From positions 1 to 37,057 of the forward strand of contig NZ_AGAF01000226.1 of NCBI RefSeq assembly GCF_000224515.1: 37,057 nt of DNA, given 5' to 3'. The position numbers and the translations under genes are program-made. This DNA comes from Desulfosporosinus sp. OT (GTDB lineage Bacteria > Bacillota > Desulfitobacteriia > Desulfitobacteriales > Desulfitobacteriaceae). The notes below the pieces were generated by a model that saw only the letters and a program-made list of their open reading frames with translations, was not told the origin of the DNA and did not search any database. Below, piece by piece: positions 1 to 8,059 of the stretch; position 1 is the first letter of the stretch; each line of letters opens with the position of its first letter.

Positions 1-1
1 G

Positions 2-490
2 GCAGTGATGGTGAGCGGTACTCAGGAAGTTGTTATTAGTGTCCCGGAAAACCAGGCGGGAACGATCAAGCAAGTAAAATCGATTAAAGTAAGTTTTTGG
101 GCCCTTCCGAACGTAACTGTTGATGGGGAAATAAGGGAAGTGTCACCTTCGGCCGACCCACTTACCAGGACTTATAAAGTTAAGGTTAGTTTGGTCAAAC
201 CGCCTTCAAGTGTGAAACTGGGTATGACAGCTACAGTCGATGTTATTGGTTCAAATAATGATAAGTCGATTCATATTCCCTTATCAGCGATTTATCAAAC
301 TGGTGATACGCCAAATGTATGGGTTCTCCAAGACAATATTGTAACTTTGCGGCCAATTAAAGTCGGTAATTTTGGAGACAACTCCGTTCAAGTATTGGAG
401 GGCCTGAAAGAAGGGGATGTTATTGTCACGGCAGGAGTGCACAAGCTCCAAAAAGGGCAAAAAGTCATTAAGGCCGGTGAGCAACAATGA
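2..490 (+). CDS. RND efflux membrane fusion protein, C-terminal part (5' end outside window)
   Basis: This is the C-terminal portion of a periplasmic-adaptor-type (HlyD/AcrA family) subunit of an RND efflux system. The visible part has the beta-barrel segment (about residues 10-85, ending in a KLGMTATVDV motif typical of the family) and the membrane-proximal domain (IPLSAI...VWVLQ...VQVLEGLKEGDVIVTAG). The reading frame is open to the left edge, so the lipoyl domain, hairpin and signal/anchor lie upstream. A GTG at base 5 is in frame but probably internal. The stop codon overlaps the start of the pump gene (ATGA overlap), so the two are translationally coupled. Family identification is confident; the exported substrate cannot be told. 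Confidence 0.88.
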   Translation, partial: AVMVSGTQEVVISVPENQAGTIKQVKSIKVSFWALPNVTVDGEIREVSPSADPLTRTYKVKVSLVKPPSSVKLGMTATVDVIGSNNDKSIHIPLSAIYQTGDTPNVWVLQDNIVTLRPIKVGNFGDNSVQVLEGLKEGDVIVTAGVHKLQKGQKVIKAGEQQ

Positions 491-3400
491 TGCACATCAA
501 TTTAACAGAATGGGCCCTGAAGCGTAAGTCCTTAGTTTATTATTTTATGCTGGTAACCTTAATTGCCGGAGTCTTTTCTTATATCCGTATGGGAAGAATG
601 GAAGATCCTGATTTTGTTATCCGGCAGATGGTAGTGTCGACAGCCTGGCCGGGGGCCAGCGCCAAGGAAGTTGAGGAGCAGGTAACGGATAAAATTGAGA
701 AGAAGCTGCAGGACCTTCCGGGTTTGGACTATCTTAGGAGTAATTCCAAGCCTGGCCAAGCTGTCATCTATGTGACTCTCAAGGATTCAGTCCCGGAAAA
801 GGACATTCACCAGTCTTGGCTGGATGCCCGAAACATGGTCAATGATATGAAAGCTACCCTGCCCCAAGGAGTTCTTGGCCCATCTTTCGATGATAAATTT
901 GATGATGTCTATGGGACTATTTATGCTTTAACTGGTGATGGCTATAAATATGAAGAAATGCGGGCTAGAGCGGAAAATATCCGCAGGACTTTATTAGGGG
1001 TAGAAAGTGTCAAAAAAGTAGAACTTATTGGCGTTCAGGATGAAAAGATATATATAGAATTAAATAGCAGTAAATTGGCTCAGTTAGGGATAGACCCAAA
1101 TATCGTTATTAATACAGTCAAAACTCAGGAAGCGATGATCCCGGCCGGAATGGTCGAAACCTCGTCCGACAATATCTACCTTCGCGTCACTGGAACGCCG
1201 GACAGTGTGGAAACTATTCGCCAGATCCCTATACGAGTGGCGGATCGCACTTTTCGCTTGGGGGATATTGCTAATGTAAAACTAAGTTATATTGATCCGA
1301 TGGATCCTCAAATGTATTTTAACGGCCAACCGGCCATTGGAATTACAGTTTCCATGGATAAGGGGGGGAATATTCTAACCCTAGGTAAAAATCTAGATAA
1401 AACAATTCAGGAAGTCAGAAGTCAATTGTCTGTCGGTTTAGAGTTAAATCAAGTTGCCAATCAGTCCAAGGTCGTGGAAAATTCCATTGCTGATTTTGTT
1501 GAATCCTTGGCTGAAGCTATTGTCATTGTCCTGGTTGTTTGTTTTATAAGTCTGGGTGTGCGTTCGGGAGGTGTTGTTGCCCTCTGTATTCCCTTGGTTA
1601 TCGCCGGTGTCTTTGTTTGTATGAATATGGCCGGTATAGATTTGCACAAAGTTTCGTTAGGTGCTTTGATTATTGCTTTAGGTTTACTTGTTGATGATGC
1701 CATCATTGCCATAGAAATGATGACCGTTAAATTGGAGCAAGGCTGGGACCGTTTTAGGGCTGCCAGCTTTGCCTATACAGAGACATCCCTGCCAATGTTG
1801 ACAGGTACGTTAATTACTTGTGCCGGATTTATTCCGACTGAGTTTTCCCAAGGAAGTGCTTCTGAATATACCCATACCATATTTGAAGTTGTCACCATTG
1901 CGCTGTTAATCTCATGGGTAGTTTCTGTTTTTGTAGCACCTTTATTAGGTTATAATCTGATTAAGATTAAGCATTCAAGTGATGAATTGCATGATCCTGA
2001 GACACATGATCACGAAAAAAATGATCCCTATAATAAGAAATTTTATCACTTCTTCAGAAAAATCTTAACATGGTTTTTGACCCATCGCAAATTAGTTTTA
2101 GCAATTACAATCCTTTGTTTTGTCGGTTCAGTATATATGCTGAAATTTGTTAAACAGGAATTCTTCCCGCCTTCGACCAGGCCGGAGTTAATCGTCGAAA
2201 TGACCTTGCCGGAAGGCACCTCTATTCAAGCTACCCAAGCAGAAGCCAATAGATTTGCACAGAAAATTAAAGACGATCCCAATATTGAGAACTATAGTTA
2301 TTATGTAGGAAAAGGAGCCTCAAGATTTGTCCTGAACGTGGATCCAGTTCTTCCGGCATCAAATTATGCTCAATTCGTGATTGTGGCCAAGAACCTAGAG
2401 GCAAGAGACACTCTAACGGAAAAAGTTGATACTATCTTTGCCAAGGATTTTGCTAATGTGCACGGTCATACCCAGGTTCTGCAGACGGGCACACCTTCGC
2501 CTTATCCGGTTATGCTGCGGGTGAGCGGTACTGATGATGACAAGGTTAGGGAAATTGCCGGAAAAGCGCAGTTAGTTATGCTTAAGGATCCCAACCTTAA
2601 AAACGTTAATCTTGACTGGAATGAAAAAAATAAAGTAATGGAGGTAACAATCGATCCAGATAAGATTAAGGCGTTGGGAATTGACAGGCAATCTTTGGCT
2701 GCCAGTCTGCAAATGCAGATTTCAGGCGCTACTATTGCTGAATATCGGGAAGAAGATCGAACAGTAGGAATTGTTTTTCGGCTTGATCCCCAAGAGAGGA
2801 ATAATCTGGCAGAGATTAACAATCTCAATGTTCATATCGGGAATGGAGAGTATGTTTCTTTAAATCAAGTTGCCAGTGTAAGTTTCGAAGCTGAAAGCGG
2901 TTCGATATGGCGTCGTAATCTCAAACCTACTATTACAATCCAAGCTAGTACTGCTAACGGAATTACCGGGAATGATGCTACGACTCGCGTTTATGATAAC
3001 TTAAAATTCATGAGGAATAGCTTACCTGTCGGATATAGTATTGACATAGGCGGCTCTACTGAAACGAGTAAAACTACTTTAGAGTATTTGATGCAGCCGG
3101 TACCTGTAATGATCGTTATTATCATTACCCTGCTGATGTTCCAACTCCAAAGAATGTCGTTGATGTTCCTGACCTTGCTGACGGCCCCGATGGGAATTAT
3201 CGGAGTAAGTTTAGGAATGCTTATAACGAAGCGTCCCATGGGGTTTGTTGCCGAAGTTGGAATTTTAGCTCTGAGCGGGATGATTATTCGCAATTCAGTG
3301 ATTTTAATCGTCCAGATTGAAAAACAAACTGATGCCGGAAAAACCCCTTGGGATGCAATTATTGATTCTGCAGTAATGAGGTTGCGTCCGATTATGCTGA

Positions 3401-3600
3401 CGGCTTTGGCTGCGATTCTAGGGATGGTCCCCCTTATGAAAAGCAATTTTTGGGGACCAATGGCGGTCGCGATTTCCGGTGGCTTGTTTGGTGCTACGGT
3501 TTTAACGCTGTTGGTTTTGCCGACCATGTATGCGGCGTGGTTTAAGGTTATGCCAAAGGAAATAACATATGTTGGAGAAACGACTTCTATAAAACTGTAA
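487..3600 (+). CDS. RND family efflux pump (AcrB/AcrD/AcrF-like)
   Basis: A 1037-residue resistance-nodulation-division transporter of full family length (usually about 1000-1050). It starts with an N-terminal membrane helix (about residues 14-34), followed by a large extracytoplasmic loop, a six-helix bundle (about 330-500), a second large loop, and a final helix bundle to about residue 1020. The paired acidic proton-relay residues of TM4 are present in GLLVDDAIIAIE, and the family motif near GTLITCAGFIPTEF follows. It forms an operon with the upstream fusion protein through a 4-base overlap. In a Gram-positive the system would span only the cytoplasmic membrane and wall, as in other Clostridia. 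A terminator-like hairpin lies about 125 bases downstream. Whether it exports drugs, lipids or metals is not decidable here. Confidence 0.93.
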   Translation: MMHINLTEWALKRKSLVYYFMLVTLIAGVFSYIRMGRMEDPDFVIRQMVVSTAWPGASAKEVEEQVTDKIEKKLQDLPGLDYLRSNSKPGQAVIYVTLKDSVPEKDIHQSWLDARNMVNDMKATLPQGVLGPSFDDKFDDVYGTIYALTGDGYKYEEMRARAENIRRTLLGVESVKKVELIGVQDEKIYIELNSSKLAQLGIDPNIVINTVKTQEAMIPAGMVETSSDNIYLRVTGTPDSVETIRQIPIRVADRTFRLGDIANVKLSYIDPMDPQMYFNGQPAIGITVSMDKGGNILTLGKNLDKTIQEVRSQLSVGLELNQVANQSKVVENSIADFVESLAEAIVIVLVVCFISLGVRSGGVVALCIPLVIAGVFVCMNMAGIDLHKVSLGALIIALGLLVDDAIIAIEMMTVKLEQGWDRFRAASFAYTETSLPMLTGTLITCAGFIPTEFSQGSASEYTHTIFEVVTIALLISWVVSVFVAPLLGYNLIKIKHSSDELHDPETHDHEKNDPYNKKFYHFFRKILTWFLTHRKLVLAITILCFVGSVYMLKFVKQEFFPPSTRPELIVEMTLPEGTSIQATQAEANRFAQKIKDDPNIENYSYYVGKGASRFVLNVDPVLPASNYAQFVIVAKNLEARDTLTEKVDTIFAKDFANVHGHTQVLQTGTPSPYPVMLRVSGTDDDKVREIAGKAQLVMLKDPNLKNVNLDWNEKNKVMEVTIDPDKIKALGIDRQSLAASLQMQISGATIAEYREEDRTVGIVFRLDPQERNNLAEINNLNVHIGNGEYVSLNQVASVSFEAESGSIWRRNLKPTITIQASTANGITGNDATTRVYDNLKFMRNSLPVGYSIDIGGSTETSKTTLEYLMQPVPVMIVIIITLLMFQLQRMSLMFLTLLTAPMGIIGVSLGMLITKRPMGFVAEVGILALSGMIIRNSVILIVQIEKQTDAGKTPWDAIIDSAVMRLRPIMLTALAAILGMVPLMKSNFWGPMAVAISGGLFGATVLTLLVLPTMYAAWFKVMPKEITYVGETTSIKL

Positions 3601-3725
3601 AATTGCGGAACAATAAAATGAAACTTGGGTGTTGCCTATACATGTAAGTGGAATCGTATAGGATTTATTTAATTAACGCATATTATAGTGGTAGGAGATA
3701 AATCTAAACAAATAATTATACTCCT

Positions 3726-3764
3726 AAAAGCCTTTCCTTGCTTTTGAGTAAGAGAGGCTTTTTT
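3726..3764 (+). terminator. Intrinsic terminator after the RND operon
   Basis: An 11-bp stem (3726-3736 with 3752-3762, one G-T pair, core AAAAGCCT/AGGCTTTT) closes a 15-base loop and runs into a T tract ending at 3764. It is the first such hairpin after the pump stop codon. Confidence 0.75.
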
Positions 3765-3824
3765 AAATTTCTGTGGTAATAGATTCTATGACGGTAAATT
3801 TACAACAAACATCGCGATAGGTTA

Positions 3825-4040
3825 ATGTTATTTCAAACTACTATCGCTATGGCGCGAATTATATTGGTTTACGGTCTTGCTCTAACTAACAGCGCAAGGA
3901 AAGATGTGGTCTTAGCTCTCAGTCGTCGTCTTATGGCGGAAATTATAGAATTTAGTAAGGATGGGGTTGACTTATTGATTGAAAATGGTTGGTTAGAAAG
4001 AGTGCAGGAAACTGCTAATCGTCAAGAATTAATACACTGA
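3825..4040 (+). pseudogene. C-terminal remnant of a DUF3231 (ferritin-like, spore-associated) protein
   Basis: The 71-residue reading frame resembles only the end of DUF3231 proteins: the block RRLMAEIIEFSKDGVDLLIE, then NGWLE and the trailing NRQELIH, matches the family's usual ...LMAEIAQYAEDGANIMIDNGWLEQPP... ending. Family members are normally 170 or more residues, often two repeats, so at least half is missing. The ATG at 3825 has no good ribosome site in front of it, and no continuation of the family was seen in the 220 bases upstream. I read this as a decayed gene left by deletion; expression as a short protein is possible but unsupported. Family assignment is by motif memory. Confidence 0.55.
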
Positions 4041-4085
4041 TAATTTTGGTCATTGTGAAAAAAGAGCCTATACCTAAAAAATTAC

Positions 4086-4114
4086 TTGATATTCAGTCCA
4101 TACCAAGCTATCAT
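4086..4114 (+). promoter_or_regulatory. Promoter of the NAD(P)-binding protein gene
   Basis: TTGATA (4086-4091), 17-base spacer, TATCAT (4109-4114): a good sigma-A-type match, about 70 bases before the start codon at 4186. Confidence 0.5.
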
Positions 4115-4185
4115 TTTTACACTGGATGTGACTTAGTAAGGCGGTCCGGCGGTCTCATTTAAATACTTTAAGCGGAGGGGAATTT

Positions 4186-4866
4186 ATGTTAAAGGTTGCA
4201 GTGATTGGTGCTGGAAGAATGGGCAGCGTAGTTGGCAGACAACTGCCAGATGATGTGGAAAAGCTTATTATCGACACAGATGAAGCAAAGGCGAAGGTTT
4301 TAGCTGATGAAATTCATGGAGGCTTTGCCACAACACTAGATGCAGCAAAGGTTAGTGATATTATAGCGGTAGTGTTGCCAACGGCGGGAATTGATCCGGT
4401 GATGGACCAACTTGTCTGGATTGCTAAGGATGATGCCATTATAATGAACATGGCTACCAAAGGTACTGTGAATCCACAAATAATAGAAAAAAATAATAGG
4501 GTACATATTGTAGATACCAAAATTATTGGTCATGCAAAGTCTATGGAACAGGGGGCGCCTGCTTACGTGGTCGTAAAAACTGAGGATCAGGTGCTTCTGA
4601 AAAAGATTCAACATATTTTACCTGGCTTCAAAAAGGTTTTGATGGGCAATGCGGATATTATACCTGATATTGCGAAAATTGGGTCATCGGAAGGGATCCG
4701 TGCTGCAATTGCCGTACGAAAGCTACTGAAACAATACAATATCCCTAAAGATTGGGAGGACATCGTAATCTACACAGTATGTGCAGGAACCATGCGTTCC
4801 TATGTGGAGAATGATCTGGGACATTTCGCCAAGCAATTAGCAGAGCGATTGGATGCTGAGGAGTAG
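4186..4866 (+). CDS. Rossmann-fold NAD(P)-binding oxidoreductase-like protein
   Basis: A 226-residue protein opening with a dinucleotide-binding fold: VAVIGAGRMGSVV (glycines at residues 8, 10 and 13), an acidic residue at the end of strand 2 (IIDTDE), and the alternating strands and helices of the 3-hydroxyacid-dehydrogenase/F420-dependent NADP reductase/pyrroline-5-carboxylate-reductase N-terminal domain. The C-terminal half (about 150-226) is helical, with SSEGIRAAIAVRKLL, and could be a short dimerisation domain. The start has a strong ribosome site (GCGGAGGGG) about 6 bases ahead. It stands alone between a promoter and the rubredoxin promoter. No catalytic lysine or other residue fixes the substrate, so the reaction is unknown; binding of NAD(P) is a confident inference. 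Confidence 0.75.
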   Translation: MLKVAVIGAGRMGSVVGRQLPDDVEKLIIDTDEAKAKVLADEIHGGFATTLDAAKVSDIIAVVLPTAGIDPVMDQLVWIAKDDAIIMNMATKGTVNPQIIEKNNRVHIVDTKIIGHAKSMEQGAPAYVVVKTEDQVLLKKIQHILPGFKKVLMGNADIIPDIAKIGSSEGIRAAIAVRKLLKQYNIPKDWEDIVIYTVCAGTMRSYVENDLGHFAKQLAERLDAEE

Positions 4867-4933
4867 AAACACAGGGGATGGACAGAGGGAAGCAGGAGGC
4901 ATTATCTAGGTAAAATGTTATAGAAAATTTATC

Positions 4934-4962
4934 TTGACTTATAATTAAAATAATTATAAAAT
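4934..4962 (+). promoter_or_regulatory. Promoter of the rubredoxin-rubrerythrin operon
   Basis: TTGACT (4934-4939), 17-base spacer, TAAAAT (4957-4962). The spacer is almost wholly filled by the palindrome described separately, so a bound repressor would occlude RNA polymerase. Confidence 0.7.
4939..4959. promoter_or_regulatory. PerR/Fur-like operator in the rubredoxin promoter
   Basis: A perfect inverted repeat TTATAATT-N5-AATTATAA (4939-4959). Inside it, 4945-4959 reads TTAAAAT-A-ATTATAA, one mismatch from the 7-1-7 PerR box TTATAAT-N-ATTATAA known from Bacillus and Clostridium. PerR control of rubrerythrin genes is established in Clostridium; its action here is inferred from position and sequence. 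Confidence 0.55.
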
Positions 4963-4973
4963 ACACTAAATGG

Positions 4974-4989
4974 AACATCAAGTGATGTT
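4974..4989. repeat. 7-2-7 inverted repeat in the rubredoxin leader
   Basis: AACATCA-AG-TGATGTT lies between the likely transcription start and the ribosome site. The two-base centre suits a protein-binding site better than an RNA hairpin. No known regulator consensus was recognised. Confidence 0.35.
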
Positions 4990-5017
4990 GCGGAAACAAA
5001 TATAAGGGAGGAAAAAA

Positions 5018-5182
5018 ATGAAAAAGTATGAATGTTCACTATGTGGATATGTTTATGATCCGAGTGTTGGTGATCCGGATTCTGGGATTGCACCAGGTAC
5101 TGCTTTTGAAGATATCCCGGAAGATTGGGTTTGCCCCACATGTGGTGCTTCTAAGGATCAATTTGAACCAATTGAAAATTAG
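5018..5182 (+). CDS. Rubredoxin
   Basis: A 54-residue rubredoxin, the usual length for the family. The single iron is held by four cysteines in two CxxCG knuckles: C6/C9 ([12 protein letters not shown]) and C39/C42 ([14 protein letters not shown]). The conserved aromatic and proline framework (GxxPGTxFEDIPxDW) is intact. It is a cytoplasmic one-electron carrier; the next gene encodes rubrerythrin, its usual partner in peroxide and oxygen detoxification in anaerobes. The start is set by GGAGG seven bases ahead of ATG. It is followed by rubrerythrin after 64 bases with no terminator between, so the two are very probably one transcript from the PerR-like promoter. Confidence 0.96.
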   Translation: MKKYECSLCGYVYDPSVGDPDSGIAPGTAFEDIPEDWVCPTCGASKDQFEPIEN

Positions 5183-5246
5183 AAATCAGAGAGTATTGCA
5201 ATCTGCATGACCTGTGGAAACGTAACAAACGATTGGAGGATTATTG

Positions 5247-5783
5247 ATGAAAGAATTAAAGGGTACGAAAACAGAACAGAACTTAAAAGATGCTTTTGCA
5301 GGGGAATCACAAGCCCGTAACAAATATACCTATTTTGCATCGGTTGCCAAAAAAGAGGGTTATGAACAAATTGCGTCCCTTTTCCTGGAGACGGCAGAGA
5401 ATGAGAAGGAACACGCCAAGATGTGGTTTAAAAAACTTAGCGGTATCGCAAATACCCTTGACAATTTAAAAGCAGCCGCTTTAGGGGAAAATGGAGAATG
5501 GACTGATATGTATCCCAAAATGGCTGCTGACGCCCGAGCGGAAGGGTTCGAGGATATTGCCCTATTATTTGAAGGTGTGGCAAGAATAGAAAAAGAGCAT
5601 GAAGAACGCTATAAAAGACTCTTAGAGAATTTGGAACAGGGTAAAGTTTTTAAAAAGGATGGCAAAGTCTATTGGAAATGCAGGAACTGTGGCCACATCC
5701 ATGAAGGTAATGAAGCACCTGAAGTGTGTCCAGTTTGTGCGCATCCTAATGCATATTTTGAAGTTCTCGAGAAAAATTATTAG
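5247..5783 (+). CDS. Rubrerythrin
   Basis: A 178-residue rubrerythrin, which reduces hydrogen peroxide to water with electrons from rubredoxin. The N-terminal ferritin-like four-helix domain (about 1-132) holds the diiron site ligands E20, E53 and H56 (ENEKEH), with the second set in helix 4 (about 115-118, RIEKEH). The C-terminal rubredoxin-like domain has C145/C148 and C161/C164 (KCRNCG...VCPVC). A TTG precedes the ATG by one codon, but GGAGG at 5235-5239 is best spaced for ATG at 5247. It is the second gene of the operon with rubredoxin and ends shortly before a strong terminator. All key residues look intact. Confidence 0.96.
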   Translation: MKELKGTKTEQNLKDAFAGESQARNKYTYFASVAKKEGYEQIASLFLETAENEKEHAKMWFKKLSGIANTLDNLKAAALGENGEWTDMYPKMAADARAEGFEDIALLFEGVARIEKEHEERYKRLLENLEQGKVFKKDGKVYWKCRNCGHIHEGNEAPEVCPVCAHPNAYFEVLEKNY

Positions 5784-5820
5784 TCTCTCTTGAAAAGGTT
5801 ATGGGAATAGAACTATAAGT

Positions 5821-5848
5821 AAGAGCATTCGCAAGAGTGCTCTTTTTA
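5821..5848 (+). terminator. Intrinsic terminator of the rubrerythrin operon
   Basis: A 10-bp stem (5821-5830 with 5835-5844, one T-G pair) capped by the GNRA-type tetraloop GCAA and followed by a T run. Confidence 0.88.
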
Positions 5849-5938
5849 TCTTCTTGATAAATCATGGGGGATAAAGCAGATGGTTATGTTGAGATAGAGT
5901 GTTATGAAAGTTGCTAATTTTACAAAAAATTTTAATTA

Positions 5939-5967
5939 TTGACACCATTCTTTGTGGTTATTATGTT
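5939..5967 (+). promoter_or_regulatory. Promoter of the c-di-GMP riboswitch/chemotaxis transcript
   Basis: TTGACA (5939-5944), 17-base spacer, TATGTT (5962-5967). Transcription would start near 5974, just in front of the aptamer. Confidence 0.65.
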
Positions 5968-5989
5968 AAAATATAGTATCGACATATAA

Positions 5990-6094
5990 CGACAAAGGCA
6001 AACTTGGTGTAAACCAAGGACGCAAAGCCACGGGTCTTCCTTAAGCTGAAGATAGCCGGGTTACCGTAAAAGTAATTACAACATGTCTTTGTCG
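5990..6094 (+). ncRNA. Cyclic di-GMP-I riboswitch (GEMM motif)
   Basis: The conserved GEMM-I core is legible in order: GGCAAAC, a P2 hairpin (CTTGG/CCAAG), GGACGCAAAGCCACGGG with the binding-site adenine, a P3 arm (TCTTC/GAAGA), and GCCGGGTTACCG. CGACAAAG (5990-5997) can pair with CTTTGTCG (6087-6094) as a closing helix; the latter overlaps the 5' arm of the downstream terminator. If ligand stabilises that helix, the terminator is disrupted, which predicts an ON switch. About 20 bases, including a possible small hairpin (6066-6079), sit between the conserved core and the 3' pairing strand, which is longer than usual. Identification of the class is confident; the sign of regulation is inference. 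Confidence 0.88.
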
Positions 6095-6127
6095 CCAAGT
6101 CTTTTAAACTTGGCGACTTTTATTTTT
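6091..6127 (+). terminator. Expression-platform terminator of the c-di-GMP riboswitch
   Basis: A perfect 10-bp stem GTCGCCAAGT/ACTTGGCGAC (6091-6100, 6108-6117) with a 7-base loop and a T-rich tail (6118-6127). Its first four bases are shared with the aptamer's closing helix. Confidence 0.9.
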
Positions 6128-6214
6128 GAAGGGGGGTTAGTAATTAGGTTTAATCCTTTCTCCTAATAGATGGAAATATCTAGCGATAGGTGATAAACCG
6201 GGAGGTGATTTTAG

Positions 6215-6652
6215 GTGAGTATTATGCAATTGGTCGTCTTTAGATTGGGAGATGAAGAGTACGGCATTGAAATAGGTTTTGCTCAAGAAATAATCAGGAT
6301 TCCAGAACTGATAACTAAAATACCGGATATGCCTTTATACGTAGAAGGGTTGATCGATATAAGAGGCAAGGTGATTCCAATCATTGACTTGAAGAAAAGG
6401 TTCGGCTACGAGAAAACAGAGCGAAGTATGGATAGCCGGTTACTTATTCTGGATTTCGAGAGTGATTTGCTGGGGATTATTGTCGACGATGTCTCGGAAG
6501 TCATCAAGGTCGAGGAGCAAGCGATTGAAAAGCTTAGTGCTGAGATATCCAGTTTGGGCGGTAACCGTATACAGGGAATAGCGCACATTGATGAACGCTT
6601 AATCCTTTTATTAAATGGCTCAAAATTAAAAACTGAAGTTTTAAAAAATTAG
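6215..6652 (+). CDS. CheW-like chemotaxis coupling protein
   Basis: A 145-residue stand-alone CheW domain, which links chemoreceptors to the CheA kinase. Family marks are the opening QLVVFRLGDEEYGIEI, VEGLIDIRGKVIPIIDLKKRFG (the conserved loop that contacts receptor and kinase), and the second barrel with LLGIIVDDVSEVIKV. The GTG at 6215 is chosen because GGAGG lies seven bases ahead; an ATG three codons later would be too far. It is the first gene after the c-di-GMP riboswitch and is followed after 21 bases by a chemoreceptor gene. No CheA is in the window, so the partner kinase must be elsewhere. Confidence 0.88.
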   Translation: MSIMQLVVFRLGDEEYGIEIGFAQEIIRIPELITKIPDMPLYVEGLIDIRGKVIPIIDLKKRFGYEKTERSMDSRLLILDFESDLLGIIVDDVSEVIKVEEQAIEKLSAEISSLGGNRIQGIAHIDERLILLLNGSKLKTEVLKN

Positions 6653-6673
6653 CTGCGAATAGGAGAAATTATT

Positions 6674-7822
6674 ATGATAGCATTAGCAGGTATAGAGTCG
6701 TGCAAGACATTGGCTGAATTCTTAGCAAATTTAATACCCGGTGGAGTTGTGTTTGGATTAGTCGAAAAAGACACGTTTGTGTGGGTGAAATCGTCGGATT
6801 CATTTACCTTAGACTTTATTAAAGTTGGCAACAAGTTGAGCGATGACACAACAACAATGGAAGCAATACGTGAAAAGAAGGTCTTAATTAAAAATATTCC
6901 TCGTACGGTCTACGGAATGAGAGTATCAATGGTCTCAATACCAGTAATCGATGACAATGGTGATGCTGTGGGTGCTTTTTCTATAGCCTTTCCAAAATTA
7001 CACCCGGTCGCTGCGGCCTTTGGAAACTTTGCACCGATTTTAGCAGAAATGTTTCATGAGGGTTCATTTTTATATATGTCGGATTTAACCAAAATTGCTT
7101 ATGCGCAGCCATCACAAAAATTTGATATGCCGTCAATCTCAGTGGGCTACGAATTAAGAGAAGCGGACATTGCTTATCGGGTTATACACTCAAAACAACC
7201 GATTATCGAAGAGATTGATGCTTCAAAGTACGGAGACCCACTTTCTATAGCCAATTACCCATTATATGATGATGAAAATGAAAACATCGTTGCTACGTTA
7301 GGGATCGTTACACCTAAGAAAACGGCTGTCGCATTGCGTGAAATGTCTGATAACCTTGAGAGTAGTCTAGAAGGCATTGCAGCGGCAATAGAGCAACTTT
7401 CGGCATCTGCTACTGAGATCCACTCGAATGAAGGTGCCTTAAATACTGATATTAATGAGATTATTAATATTTCCGAAAAAATTAACGAGGTATCCGCGTT
7501 CATAAAAGAAATAGCTGATGAGACTAAAATGCTGGGTTTAAATGCTGCCATCGAAGCAGCAAGAGCAGGTGATGCAGGGCGAGGTTTCGGAGTTGTTGCG
7601 GAAGAAATCCGAAACCTATCGGCTCAATCAAAGAGTACAGTTCCAAAGATTAAAGAGTTAACGGATACAATAAAACGAAAAGTTGATGAGGCAAGCCGTA
7701 AAAGCAATCTCTCACTGGATGCAAGTCAGGGACAAGCGGCTGCAGTAGAGGAGGTTTCTGCGAGTATTGAGGAAATAACTTCGATGTCATCAGAACTAAG
7801 TAATATAGCAAAGACCTTATAG
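6674..7822 (+). CDS. Soluble methyl-accepting chemotaxis protein with short signalling domain
   Basis: A 382-residue chemoreceptor without any membrane segment, so it senses something in the cytoplasm. Residues 1-215 form a sensor region with PAS-like features ([37 protein letters not shown], and a second copy-like stretch ending IVATLGIV). Residues about 230-382 are the signalling hairpin; its tip reads [20 protein letters not shown] followed by [11 protein letters not shown], the hallmark of the family. The hairpin is short, roughly 150 residues, with only about 50-65 residues on each side of the tip. Ribosome site AGGAGAA is suitably spaced. It shares a transcript with the CheW-like gene under c-di-GMP control; the ligand is unknown. 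Confidence 0.9.
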   Translation: MIALAGIESCKTLAEFLANLIPGGVVFGLVEKDTFVWVKSSDSFTLDFIKVGNKLSDDTTTMEAIREKKVLIKNIPRTVYGMRVSMVSIPVIDDNGDAVGAFSIAFPKLHPVAAAFGNFAPILAEMFHEGSFLYMSDLTKIAYAQPSQKFDMPSISVGYELREADIAYRVIHSKQPIIEEIDASKYGDPLSIANYPLYDDENENIVATLGIVTPKKTAVALREMSDNLESSLEGIAAAIEQLSASATEIHSNEGALNTDINEIINISEKINEVSAFIKEIADETKMLGLNAAIEAARAGDAGRGFGVVAEEIRNLSAQSKSTVPKIKELTDTIKRKVDEASRKSNLSLDASQGQAAAVEEVSASIEEITSMSSELSNIAKTL

Positions 7823-8059
7823 GGTTTCATTAAATAGCATCTAACAGGTTACCCAAGATTCACCGTCAGTTTGTTTAATCCAGTATGGATGGAATCAAAA
7901 GTGCTTATTTATAATTTACTAGAAGTTAATACTCTTTTAATGGTGAATTAATAAAGATGCTATATAATTAAGCCCAATAGATAGTCGATCGATGTTAGCC
8001 AAATAGAGCTTGTCTGATAAACAAAATTCAAAGGATGTCAGGAATAAGAGAGTGAACCT

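Noticed and set aside
7940-7985. Sigma-D (motility) promoter upstream of the CheX-like gene (TAAA ... GCCCAATA)
   Set aside because: The -10 part matches the GCCGATAA consensus poorly and the spacing is one base long.
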